Shown: piece by piece, positions 31,787 to 42,881 of the stretch
Position numbering within the stretch: the first letter of the stretch is position 1
Layout: every line of letters starts with the position of its first letter
Source of the DNA: Selaginella moellendorffii
Lineage: Eukaryota > Streptophyta > Lycopodiopsida > Selaginellales > Selaginellaceae
DNA: 64,000 nt
Reading direction: 5' to 3'
Assembly (NCBI RefSeq): GCF_000143415.4
Contig: NW_003314293.1
Location: forward strand, 540,473 to 604,472
Made by a program: the position numbers and the translations under genes
Notes under the pieces: generated by a model
Databases searched by the model: none
What the model was told of the DNA's origin: nothing
Seen by the model: the letters and a program-made list of their open reading frames with translations, nothing else

Positions 31787-32984
31787 TCATCTAGGTGTCC
31801 TGAGGGACGGGCGAAAAATCACTGCTTTTGAATATTCATCTACGTGCCCCCCTACTTCGCCCCAATCCCCTGTGCTCAAGTCATAAACAAACATGAGCCC
31901 TGTCTCTGAAAAGATCACCAGATAGGCCTCTGCATGAACAGAACAACGGAAAACCATTTCCAACAGAGCGCTGCCCAGCGTACACTTCATCAAGCATCGC
32001 TTTATGGGCCTTTGCAGAGACGGCAACCAAGCTACCCTTACCGTCAACCTTCCACACGCCATAGCCATCAACTCCGGACTCCCCTGCCTCGCGGTAGCCT
32101 CCCACATACACCCAGCCACTTGCCAAGTATCGCTGGCCATTGTACTCAGCCTTGCGGTGCACAGTCCCAGGAGTGGCAAAACGCAGCGCAGGATCTCTCC
32201 ATCCGGGTCAACCTTGTCTTCCAGGCCCGTTGTAATCCTCAGGCTGCGCACAACTTCCCCAGTGCTCCACCTGGCACGGCCGAAGTCGTAAAATCCCAGG
32301 ATGGTGGGATCGTAGAAGTAATCGTCCAAGCCTGGGAATACAGCAGGGGGTGCCACGTCCACGCTGTAATCTGAAAGCCGCTGCGCCTTCATTTTGACGT
32401 AGGCTGGCGAGAACGGGAGCTAGACCACGAGCGCATTGCCGAGTCGTAGATGCAGCACCAGTGGCCTGAGAAGTCGACAGCGGTGTAGTGCAGACCGACT
32501 TTGAAGCCATTCTTGTTGACGAACATGGCAAAGTCGATCACTCCCGCTAAACTGTATCTTTCTCTGTCCTCCCAATGCAGCGGTGGTAGTTCGCTCCACT
32601 CTTGGGTCCCTGGATTCCCCACCACCAGCTGAAACACATCATCAGCAGGATCAACCATCCCTGTGCGGCGTGAAGACGCATACCAGGCCACCCGCGGAAG
32701 CAACGACTTGAGCGCGAGGAAATTCTTCCGTTTTGTGGGGCAACGGAAACTCCAGCTGTTGGGATCCCAGGCGTGGCAACGCTCGCCGTGGGGGACGGAG
32801 CTAGTCATAAGCCACTGTTTTGGCACCAGCGGCAACCAAAGGATGGATCGCCGATGATGGCGTTCCATAACTTGCAAACGGCGGAGCATGCGGTCACTAG
32901 TGTGGCCAGGTCCACATAGCTGAGAACCGTCTCCAAAATGTCGTCTTGCAGCAACACAGGCACTTCTTTTCTCCGTTTCTTCAT
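31787..32984 (-). pseudogene. F-box/kelch-like gene, frameshifted
   Basis: It starts at the ATG at 32984 with an F-box: PVLLQDDILETVLSYVDLA then TACSAVCKLWNAIIGDPSF. The frame breaks near 32830, where the other frame continues as PKQWLMTSSVPHGERC and on through NPGTQEWSELPPLHWEDRERY. A second break near 32430 moves it to the frame PAYVKMKAQRLSDYS. A third near 32170 moves it to EYNGQRYLASGWVYVGGYRE, and further on to EMVFRCSVHAEAYLVIFSE and the end at 31787. The order fits a plant F-box protein with a kelch/beta-propeller tail, used for substrate choice by SCF ubiquitin ligases. Three or more frame breaks point to a pseudogene. Introns are unlikely, because the breaks lack splice sites. Confidence 0.7.
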
Positions 32985-34030
32985 CACACGTAGAAGAGTG
33001 GCGAGAAGCAACCTTATAGTACTGTAAAAGGGATGCCCTTCTTTTTTTTTTAGTGATTTAAGGAAAAAAAGAAGCTCGTTCTTCTTAGTTTCTTCTTTTT
33101 GAAGAAATTATTCCCCAGCTCCTCATAAACAATCCCGTTTATCCGGCCTCGTTCCCTTTAAACATCTAACAAAAACAAACGCGAGCAAACTTACTTTGAT
33201 GGCTTTGGCTCGCTCGAGCATACAAAACTCTGGGGACGCTCTCTTGTTTTGTCGCCACAAAGATGTGCTCAATCTTGTCTACTGAGGAGACATGAATCAT
33301 CGACCATTTTCAGTCATGGAATCCACTACTTTGGGTGCTGTCAAGTTAAAACTGTAAAGACCTTTAGTCATTGGTGGTCCACTTAGTCGCGGACCTGTAA
33401 GTTGAATCTGTGGATCATGTCATGGTGGCACAGTAGAAGTATACTTGTTGAAAACTTTCTCTTGGAGGCAGCATTCGATGATGACTGTCATGAGTTCTGT
33501 GTCCTGGTAGGACAAAAAAAGGACAAAACCACACATCAAGGTGAGCCTCTGTAGTTTCTGGAATTCGTCTTCGCTGCTCATGACGATTTTCGCTCGATCC
33601 GGCAGCTCTTTGACCACAAAACAAATGTAGCAAAACGTTTCACATACTTTCATACATCATGATCAACATAACTCTCTTGTTTCGTTACAACAAAACTATG
33701 CCAGGCGTGCTCAATCTCCGTCCACTCTGCCATCAGTGTCCAAAGGCCGGAGGAGACATCTAAGCAAAAACCATTTCTTCAGAACATCGAAAAAAAAGAG
33801 AGAAAGTTAAAATATTTTTACATCAAATCACGTTGATAGCAAATTATTATAAGAATGTTTCATTTTGAGCTTACGTGAATAACTCTGTGCCATTGTTTCA
33901 ACCGTTGAAACAATAATTGATTGATTGATAGCTCTTATATCCTAGCCATCAGGGGTATTTGTAAGCAGCATGGAGATGTACTCAGTGATATTCCCTTTGC
34001 CGCAAGCATAAAATGGATTTCCTGGCAGTC
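32985..34030. other. Intergenic, one weak exon-like frame
   Basis: The only candidate is a minus-strand frame at 33653-33420. It encodes a Cys-rich helical sequence (ELPDRAKIVMSSEDEFQKLQ then TVIIECCLQEKVFNKY). It has no recognisable domain, and no flanking exons could be joined to it. Confidence 0.35.
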
Positions 34031-34039
34031 CAGCATCTT

Positions 34040-34260
34040 ATGCCGTAAACAAGGATGAGATGCTTGATGCTCGATCGGCTGAGGGACCCGATTCAGGAAA
34101 ACTTCGTTTGCCAAAAGAGAGTTCTGCTTGTGTGGTTGTAAAAAGCTCTCATCACAACTTGCAGTTCCCTGCTCAAAGCTAGCACTAGTATGTCCTCGCA
34201 AAGTCTCTGGAGAGTCCAGTTCAGCAGAAGTGGCCGTTTCATCAGTAGTTCTCAATGCAC
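34040..34260 (+). pseudogene. Family Y terminal-exon remnant, plus strand
   Basis: It encodes MRCLMLDRLRDPIQE and then diverges, matching MRYLMLDRSRNPIQE of the 35.2-34.9 kb copy in the opposite orientation. A frameshift ends it early. It converges on the family X last exon at 34345-34289 (-). Confidence 0.55.
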
Positions 34261-34288
34261 AGTTAACTGATATAAAACCACAAAGACT

Positions 34289-34345
34289 CACGTTGTTTCA
34301 GGCTCTGCTTCCGAGTCCTCTGAAGCTGTTGTCCATTCTTCCTCC
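34289..34345 (-). pseudogene. Family X acidic last exon, minus-strand copy
   Basis: A 57-bp open block on the minus strand begins right after a cag acceptor. It encodes EEEWTTASEDSEAEPETT and stops with TGA. The same 57-bp exon with the same length and stop is found at 34844-34900 (+) and 25182-25238 (-). Confidence 0.6.
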
Positions 34346-34394
34346 TGTATGAAACAAGAGAACTTTGCAAAACTAAAGACGCCTTACCAGTTTT

Positions 34395-34900
34395 GTGGGA
34401 TTCTTGTCACCGAAAGACTTTCCGGTAGTTCTCTGCAATCGTCTCCGCTCGATGCTGCCTCTGCCTGAAAAATCGCCTGAGGCCTTTCTTGTCAAAGGCG
34501 ATCCAAGAGCAACCTTCTTGGAAATATCCCTCTCGCAATCCCTCTCTTCGAAGATTTCCTCACAGATAAGAAACAAGAGACCTGCCCTTCCATGTCTGTC
34601 TCGTCACTCGGCATGGAGCCTTGAAACGCAGAGCTCAAGGCGCAAGCCTGAAGATGGATATATTTTTCGGCTTCGTACGTCCAGTCTCAATATCCTCGCA
34701 AACCGGCTGCTTCTGATCATTGTCATCAGCCTGTTTGAAGTATCCCGCAACACTTCCCTGGCAGCCATGCTCGTGCACGCATTGGCAGCCGCGGTAATTG
34801 TCTATAGTTTTCTCTTTATTCTAATGCTAAGTTGTTTATACAGGAGGAAGAATCAAAAATAGCTTCAGAGGACTTGGAATCAGAGCCAGAAACAATGTGA
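34395..34900 (+). pseudogene. Family X 3' remnant, plus-strand copy
   Basis: A frame at 34395-34795 is followed by a 48-bp GT-AG intron and the 57-bp last exon 34844-34900, which reads EEESKIASEDLESEPETM. The preceding exon contains a hydrophobic run (LLLIIVISLF). No start codon or full gene can be built. It mirrors the minus-strand X exon at 34345-34289. Confidence 0.45.
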
Positions 34901-34947
34901 GACTTTTGTGTTTTTATCAGTAAAATGTGCATTTGAAATTTCCTCTC

Positions 34948-35660
34948 TTATCTGCTGAAGTGGACTCTCCGCGACTTGGTGAGGACAGCAATGGCAATCA
35001 AGACAGTGATACCGGTAGCTCCGAGCAGGAAACTGCCAGTTGTGAGGGGATTTGAGTTTCTTGCTTCAACCGCACACACAGGACAGTCTTTTTGCAAACG
35101 AGGTTCCTCTTGAATCGGGTTTCTCGACCGATCGAGCATTAAGTATCTCATCTTTACTTGTAGGCATGGCCGACGTTTCATTATTTTTAAAATAATTTCA
35201 GGCAGCGGAGCGCTCCATGCGTCGATTGAGTTCTTCGAGTTCTTTGGAGCAGCAGACGGATAAACTCCGAGCTCTTCAACGTTTTAGGTGCTTTCTAACA
35301 AATTCATTGAGGCTTTCTTTTTCTTTTTCTAGGCATCAAATTGGGCATTTTGTCACAGTTTTTCAATGTCACGTACATTTGCAGCTTCTGGGGCGATTTT
35401 CTTCGTGCTATTAAACACGAGGTAAATAGAATAAACGTGCTGCAAGTTTTTTGTTCTAATGTAGACATATTATGCAGATCAAGGACATGCAGGACTTGGA
35501 GGTAGTTCACCGCCAATGCAGTCCATCAGTAAGCACCGAAGAAAAGCAAGACGTTCATCCCTTCTGCTGCCCTTGTGTGTGTAGATGTTTCCTTTCTTTG
35601 GAGCACACAGGAGAGAACTCATGCATGAACAACATAATGCAGTGCTTGCTCGACTTTCGC
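34948..35660 (-). pseudogene. Family Y remnant with intact hydrophobic C-terminal exon
   Basis: On the minus strand, an open exon running into 34948 contains MKRRPCLQVKMRYLMLDRSR and a Cys pair (DCPVCAVEA). It has one clear membrane-spanning stretch (SFLLGATGITVLIAIAVLT) and ends KSRRVHFSR. This looks like a tail-anchored protein end. The open frame extends upstream of the Met (SAPLPEIILKI). Upstream blocks match 24440-24900 in inverse orientation but are not continuously open. An alternative plus-strand reading (EQQTDKLRALQ, near 35250) is also open. Confidence 0.5.
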
Positions 35661-35959
35661 TCGTCGCTCAAGAACATTAGAAGCTGGGAGGAAAACTGTA
35701 TTCATTATCCCAACCATTTTACAAGTTCTAGAGCGAGATCGTCGTTTCGCGAGACCGTCTGCCCCTTACACTAATGCTACTTGAAATCCGAGACTTTTGG
35801 ACGGCTCTAGATTACAATGGCTATTTTGCATCAACATGTTGAGGGACTATCATGCAGAAGAAATCCTCGATATGAATCCGAGCGTGATTTTGATTTATGC
35901 GTCCCATGGGATTTTCTTTGTAATTAGCTTCAAACAAGCTGGCACAAAATCACAATTGA

Positions 35960-36390
35960 AATACAATGATCTTCAGAGTCTTGGTTTCAAGGGTGGAGGA
36001 ATCCAGCGTGGCCCATGGTACCGTGCCGTTTGCCACGACCATTCTAAATTCCCAGAATGGACTTTGATCAATTAGAACTCCAACAAAAACCTGCTAAAGT
36101 AGATTCAAAACAAAAGGAAAGAGGATACCTGAGTGCAATCCAAGTGCATGTTCTTCATATTCCAAGCTCTTGATTTTGTAAGACTTCGCATCCTTGGAAT
36201 TCAGGGAGACTTGCGTGAGCTCAGTCCAGAATGCAACGACAATTTCCTTAATACGGTCATGTCCGATACTTCTTCCGAGCTGTGTCGACCCATGCGTCCG
36301 AGCCTGCCATTGCTTGGGCCCTCCTCTGCTCCTGCAAAGTGGCACCGGTTGATGTTGAGGATGCGGTGTCATAACAAAGGCAGCTAAGCT
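35960..36390 (-). pseudogene. Unrecognised two-exon gene remnant downstream of the CR-type gene
   Basis: The minus-strand frame DRIKEIVVAFWTELTQV then KSYKIKSLEYEEHALGLHS is followed by a plausible GT-AG intron and an exon encoding GVLIDQSPFWEFRMVVANG ending ...IIVFQL. Upstream, the frame has to shift to read GSDAWVDTARKKYRT. The same block, more decayed, lies at the matching place downstream of the second CR-type gene (41880-42360). Confidence 0.4.
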
Positions 36391-36685
36391 AGCAAGTTTA
36401 TCTCTTGATTGAACTCCTTTATTTTGTTGGCAAGCTTGATATGCGTGCTTGTAGAAAGGAACAAGAAAACAAGAACTATCGAGTGTATTTAGGAAGAGGT
36501 CTTCTCAGCAAAAAAGGAACTAATTTTCTTCGCCGGTTAGAAATTGCTCTAACAGAAAAAGATTTGGAAAAACCTTTATTAAATTTACTCTGTTGGTTAC
36601 TAAAAAAGTTTAACCACTTTGTGGTACAGCATTTAAAGACACATGCTCGTTAGTTCTGTCAGATTACCTGTTTAGAGTTGCCAGT

Positions 36686-39449
36686 TTATACATCCAACTC
36701 CATTCCTTTCTCATCACCCCAGTAGTCTTCCGGTTCAGTAAAGGCTACATCGAAATCTCTTTTCCTCCTAGGCCTGTCCTTGAACGAGCGATGCAAGTCC
36801 AATGCCAGCGCTTTATCAACTGCACATGCCAAGGACTCGGGCTCTCCAACTTTGAATCCCTTGTACACGTCTAGAAAGTTTACCAAACTGTCAAAACAAG
36901 TTAGCAACGATCACAGTACACAGATGAAGACCACTTACTCCTGAGAAAACAATTGTTTTGCGTTGCCAGCATGAATGATGATCTTGAGCTGGGGACCAAC
37001 ACCGCCTGCAGCAGGAATCACCTCAACAGCAGGAGGCATACGCTCCTTCTTGAAGACTGCTGGATACACTACCATCAACCTGATAATGCCATTCTTCCAC
37101 CAGCGGTTACCAACCTCCTCCTTGAACTCTGCCCTCAGTTTCGCTGCCTTGCGAGACCTGAATATGAACTCGGGATTCGTCGTCGACACGCCCTGCTCGA
37201 ACTTCTTCTTGTCAAGAAAGTTCACGAGCCTGAACTGTGCAAAGAGGATCAGCTCCTTGTTGTCTTCCGTCTTCAGTGGGATCACCAGATCTGGACCTGC
37301 AAGAAATTCCGGGTTGAGAACCTTTGCTGTTCCCATCCCACCAGCGAGATAGCTTGTCATTCCCTTGGTACTACACACCAGTCGAAGGTTGTCTGCTGAC
37401 CACAACCTCAGCTGCTGGCAGAAGATGTCTGGTAAAGCAGTTGCGCCCTCAAAGATAGGATGATTACTGAACTTGCCAGCCGAAAGAAAACTGCAAAGAG
37501 CATCTGCTGCAGCTATCTCGAGGTTGAATCCCGCCGATTGTGAATTGAGACGATTCATTATGTGAAGAAGGGCGTTGTCCTCACGGAAATAGTACTGAAG
37601 CGCTTCCAACACGAGTGGTTCCTCGATCGTTCCTTCCAGCCCGAACTCTCCCTTATCCACATCAACAGCATCCAAATAAGCTAGCCCATGGTGAATCAGC
37701 TCGACTTCCTCTTTCCTGGTGCAGTAGTACTTTCCAACATATTGGCTTGTCAGGGATATCATCCGGCACAAGCCGATCAGCTCCACGCCGTGAATCCGCG
37801 GCTGGATCTGGATGCGCTTCAAAACCATGACGTAAGATCCCTCCGAGTCCTCCTTCGTAAGCATTGATCGGACACGCTTAAGCGATTTATTGAGCGAGCA
37901 CTGCTTTTCCAGAAAATCCTCAAGAACCCGAGCCAGTGGTCTGTATCTCCCTACGAAGCTCTGGAGCAACTCTTCATCAACAGTGTCGTCGACAGCGACA
38001 AAATTCTTCATGTACTTGTACATGTCGCCCGTGTCTCGAAACTTGCCGAAAGAATAGAAAGCAGGACCCCGTAGCAGCGGTTTGGCAATTGCTGGCGAGA
38101 AAACCTCCATTTCCTTATGTATGGCCAAACAAGTAGCCGAGACCAGCAGCTTGGCAGTCACACCTCTGGAAGGCCGGCGAAGTGCCTCATACACTTGATG
38201 GAACGAACTCCTCATCCCAGTCCCTCTGCCGAAAGGCTTAAACTGATCTTTGTGCAACTCGAAGAGCGCCTGCGCTTCATCCAACACAACGACTACATCA
38301 GTAGCCATCCCTATAACCTGCTGCCACTGCTCATTGATCTCTTCCTCTAAGGCGTCCTGCCTTGTCACTACACCTAGAGCTTCCAACTTGACGAGCAAAG
38401 ACCCCGTTAAATACTTGCAAATATCCACCTGCACAAAATGACTTCCCAGAAGCTGGAGTAGCAACCATTCCCGTGCCGAGAACTTCAGCTCAAGACAACG
38501 CTTAAGTAGAAATAACCGAGCCAAAACTGAAGCTCGTACTACCGACTGAGCTAGAGCAGCTCGAACGTCATATGCCACGCCTTCCAGAACCAAGCTGCAC
38601 AATAATCTCAAGTCCTCAAACCCAAAGTTACCCTGCGTGTCAGCTACGAAGTAAAGCCCAATTCTCGAACAGAGAAGCTCCAGCAACGTCCTTGTTTTCC
38701 CTGAACCCGATGTGCCTACCACAGAAACCACGGGACCTTTACTGTCTAGCATGTTGCCCAGATCACCAGACTGCGTCAGAAAACTTGTTCCCAAGCCCGC
38801 TAAAAGTAGGCTGGGCGTCCCGTTCACTGTGGGCACAGCTCCAAGCTGCTTAATAGACTCCCGGGCCTTTTGGATAAAAGCGTCTATGCGGGGGAGAGCC
38901 TCGATTAATACTTCACCAGGAGTTGGAACTTTTTGAGCTGCACAAGACAACGCACAAGCTTAAAACGGAATAAAAAACGAACGGCAGAAAAAAAAGAGAG
39001 TTTTGCAACGAAGTAAAGCAATGTCTGAGCTGTGGCAGACTTAGAGCTATGGGATCAATGGCGCAAGCTTTGCAGAGACAAAGAACACAAACAAGGGGTA
39101 GTTTAAAATGAGCGATTGCACAACAAAGAGGCTTTTGCGATTCGAGATGGCAACAAAACAAGGCTTGGGCTTTTGCGGCATGATTGGGGCTTTTGCAGGG
39201 CAAGGCTAGGAGCGTGCATCAAATCTCTCAGATCACGCATAGCATGTACTTACCATTAGATTTGAGCAGGACAAGCTCCTTCTCCCGCAGCTGCTCCTCC
39301 TTCTTCCGCAGTTGCCACTTCTCCTCCCACAGATGCCTTTTCTTCTCAGGATCTTTCTCGCTCTTCAGTTGTTCTGTCAACTCTTCGATTTCAGTGCCCA
39401 CAGCCCGGATGGAATGCTCAAGCTCCTGAAGCAAAGAGTCGGCGTCCAT
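36686..39449 (-). CDS. CR-type (Crinkler/RHS-like) P-loop NTPase with restriction-endonuclease-like domain, copy 1
   Basis: Exons 39449-39254, 38937-36939 and 36887-36686 are phase-consistent and give 798 aa. Residues 1-65 form a highly charged coiled coil (EIEELTEQLKSEKDPEKK). Walker A is GTSGSGKT (140-147), Walker B is VVVVLDEA (to ~286), and a sensor-like strand is LLVSAT (~331). A long helical middle follows. Near 613-636, GPDLVIPL and LILFAQFR have the shape of a PD-(D/E)xK nuclease core, with Gln and Arg in place of the usual Glu and Lys. The tail is acidic (EPEDYWGDEKGMELDV). In family knowledge, such NTPase-nuclease proteins are intracellular effector or conflict proteins in eukaryotes. 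Any activity here is inferred. The start ATG is the first in frame. Confidence 0.8.
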
Positions 39450-39539
39450 AGCTGTAGACAAGGACGCTTAGGTTTACGATAATTTTTATTTTTCATAATG
39501 TCTATTTTTCATAAACCTTCTAGAGCTCTAAGGGAATTC

Positions 39540-40200
39540 AAACTGCAGGATATAGTCTATGGGTGATGAAGTCCTCAGGCTCTCTAGCACCTTCCTTCAT
39601 AGACCAGAACAACTCTGAGGGCAGGATGTGAGCATAGTCGGCAAGGAAGAACCAAGTGATGTATTTCGTCGGCTTCCACAGGAGGAAAGCTGGCAGCGTG
39701 AAGTATTTGCTTCGGCCGTGAAAATCATCTTGCAGGGACACTCTGCGGCTTTGAATCTTTGGTTTGATCGCAGCCTTGTGGAGCTCTATCTCCATACTGA
39801 GGAGCTGAGTGTGCAGCTATAGGCTCTCACAAGGATTTATTCCATAGGTGGCCATGACGAGGAAAAGAAAGCAGCGTTTACCACCACCAGCTGGAGAGGC
39901 TCAATGCTTTCCCGAAGGGAGCTGACTTGTTGCTCATAAGGTTCATTTTTGCTTTGTTATTTCTCTTTCATTTAACTCATCTTTCCAGGATCCAGTGTTT
40001 ATGAGCTATATGTGCATATACAGTGCTGATCTAAAGGACCCGCATGGAGAGTTTATTCTGGAGCAAGCATCAAGGCCACGGCAATCTCAGCCAGCCATGA
40101 AAAGTAGCTAGAAGGTCCAGATTTATTTTCATCACGACCTAGACTTCTGTGTGAAATGTCCATCCTCTAGGTTTGGGCTTGTGAGGATGTAGTACATCCG
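39540..40200 (+). pseudogene. Family X remnant, plus half of a mirror-image unit
   Basis: It encodes pieces such as EVFASAVKIILQGHSAALNL then SLVELYLHTEELSVQL. A stop follows, then IGGHDEEKKAAFTTTSW-type sequence and, after an intron, DLKDPHGEFILEQASRPRQ. In-frame stops make it non-functional. The following ~750 bp hold the same gene in reverse (40317-41095). Confidence 0.6.
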
Positions 40201-40316
40201 AGATCACTGTACGGCTGAGACACGTGGTGACACGTGGTGGATCTCAAGAGTCACGACTCACCTGTGTATGTATAACAATGATGATATCTGAGCGATAAAG
40301 TTTTTTCTCTTCTTCC

Positions 40317-41095
40317 TTAGTTTTCAGGTGGATGTATCATCCCAACTACTGCATACATGACAACAGTTGGAAGTCCTAAAGCATCAAGAGATGTGTCAGT
40401 TTGCCCAGTAGTCTGAACAAGTCGGAAGTTCCAATCATCTTGGTGGGGTCTCTGGCTGCTGCTCCAAACGGAGTTATCTTTACCCATGTTTGGGCTCCAT
40501 TGAAATGCAGAGCTCAAGGCCCACGTCTTTGGAAGCTTTAGTAGGACTTCCAACTGTTATCTTGTATGCAGCATTTTACATTTGAGATGACATGTCCATC
40601 AAGAAAACAGGGTCTGGACCTAGAGGATGGAAAAATCACACACAAGTCTGGGATGTGATAAAAGAAATCCAGACCTTCAACCTACTTCTCATGGAGTTCC
40701 CCACTGGCTGAGATTGCTGAGGCTTTGACGCTTGCTCCAGAATAAAGTTCCATGTGGATCCTTTAGATCAGTGCAGTAAATGCACAATTGCATGCCATAT
40801 CTCCAAGAAAATAAAAAACTAGAGCACTTTAGATGCACTGGTTCCTGGAAAAAAGAAAGAAGGAAAAAAAAAGTTCGTTAAAATGAAGGGGAAAATAGCA
40901 AACCAATCTTACATGAGTGAGTAGCTCCCTTCAAGAAATCCTTGAACTTCTCCAACATATCATTGCTGGTGGTGGAAAACACTGCTTTCTCTTCTTTATC
41001 ATTGCCACCTATAGAGTCTTTAATTGCACCTTCAGCTCCTCAGTGTGGAGATAAAGCTCCACAAGGCTCTCAGCACAGTTGGGATCAAATTGGAG
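40317..41095 (-). pseudogene. Family X remnant, minus half of the mirror-image unit
   Basis: Read on the minus strand from 41095, it gives VELYLHTEELKVQL-type sequence, FSTTSNDMLEKFKDFLKGA, a GT-AG intron ending ttttttccag, EPVHLKC, then CTDLKDPHGT and finally QRPHQDDWNFRLVQTTGQT. Frames are broken. It is inverted relative to 39540-40200. Confidence 0.55.
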
Positions 41096-41099
41096 ATTA

Positions 41100-41760
41100 A
41101 GTATTATCATATGCAACAAGATTATTTGCCCAATCTCATTAGATAGTACTTGCTAAGATGTATTTTTTAATACTAAATGTAATACATATGGTTTTCATCT
41201 TTTACCCTTAGATGATTTACTAATGTAAACCCTTTGGCAACAAAGTAAAACTTAAGTTGCCATTGAATAAAGGGACATAGTTAAATTCTTGAGCATACAC
41301 TCAAGAAAAAAGTGAATGAACTGAAACATGAATAACATTGAAATAATTTTAGAGTATTTATCATCCTAATACAGACCAAACATATAAAATGGAACCAATG
41401 CTGGAGTGAATGCCTTATGCGCCCCTTGGTTGTGTGTGGAACGGCAAGAGCTGGTCTGCCAAGCAATGCAAGGGGCTGTCAATGCTCATACATCCATCGT
41501 TACCAGCAAATGTTATATCATTTAAGCTTGTAAAAGTCAAAATATACCTTTATGAAATCTAATGCTATTTTAGCAATACCATAGCATAACATGAGGATAT
41601 GAATATTCCACTAATTAACATTTGGGGTTAAACCCAACACAAAACAAAAACAAACACGCAAGTAAAGAGCTAAATTATGTCTTAAGAGAATGGGTCAACC
41701 AACCCATTCTCTCTACTATAAAGCTAAAATCGTCATTTCATGAGAATGTCTACCCCTTAT
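41100..41760. other. AT-rich spacer, nothing recognised
   Basis: No supported coding or structural feature was seen between the family X remnant and the second segmental-duplication copy. Confidence 0.5.
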
Positions 41761-41879
41761 ACAAATGTTACTTGAAATCCAAGACTTTTGGACAGCTCTA
41801 GATTACAATGGCTATTTTGCATCAACATGTTAGTTTTGATTTATGTGTCCTATGGGATTTTCTTTGTAATTTAAGTTGG

Positions 41880-42360
41880 CACAAAATCACAATTGAAATA
41901 CAATGATCTTTCAAGTCTTGGTTTTCAAGGGTGGAGGAATCCAGCATGGCCCATGGTACCGTGCCATTTGCCATGATCATTCTAAATTCCCAGAATGGAC
42001 TTTGATCAATTAGAACTTCAACAAAAACCTGCTAAAGTAGAATCAAAACAAAAGGAAAGAGGACTTGAGTGCATTCCAAGTAATGAGTTGCATGTTCTTC
42101 ATATTCCAAGCTCTTGATTCTGTAAGACTTCACATCCTTCGCATGCGCTCAGTCCAGAATGCAACTAATATTGTACATTTTGCTTGCACTCAACCCATTT
42201 TGTTCGATTTCTTCTATGAATATGGTCATGTCCAATACTTCTTCCGAGTTGTGTCGACCCATGCGTCCAAGCCTGCCATTGCTTGGGCCCTCCTCTACCT
42301 TGCCCCTGCAAAGTGGCGCCAGTTGATGTTGAGGATGCAGCCCATAGCAGCGTCATTAAC
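41880..42360 (-). pseudogene. Second, more decayed copy of the remnant downstream of the CR-type gene
   Basis: It matches 35930-36390 but carries an insertion near 42180-42215, and the segment encoding TQVSLNSKDAK is missing. No open frame remains across it. Confidence 0.4.
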
Positions 42361-42881
42361 TCTATTTTGCCAGCTAAGTTAGCAAGCTTATATCTTGATT
42401 GAACTCCTTTATTTTGTTGGCAAACTTGATTTGCGTTTTCGAAATGCTTTCCATGCTAAGACCTAGAAAGAAAAGATTGAGAACAAGAAAACAAGAACCA
42501 ACCTGGTGAGGTTAAGAATCTCAAGCTTCTCCTCCCTCCCGTGTCTTCTCAGCAAAAAAGAAACTGATTTTCTTCGCCGGTGATAGAATCCATTAGAAAT
42601 TGCTCCAACAGAAAAAGATTTGGAAAATCTTTCGGTTGGTTACAAAAGGTTTAACTACACGTTAATCTTCTGTGCATTTAAAGACACTAGGCTTAAGAAA
42701 AAATCAAGTTGCTCGTTAGTTCCGTCAGATTACCTGTTTACAGTTGCCAGTTTATACATCCAACTCCATTCCTTCCTCATCACCCCAGTAGTCTTCCGGT
42801 TCAGTAAAGGCTACATCGAAATCTCTTTTCCTCCTAGGCCTGTCCTTGAACGAGCGATGCAAGTCCAATGCCAGCGCTTTA

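Larger units (their letters stand above)
35766..39470. repeat. Segmental duplication, copy 1 (contains CR-type gene 1)
   Basis: It runs from acttgaaatcc(g/a)agacttttgg at about 35770 to beyond the first exon of the CR-type gene. The same order and orientation recur from about 41767 to 45600, an offset near 6.05 kb. Coding parts are nearly identical. The flanks and the first exon are clearly more diverged. Confidence 0.85.
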
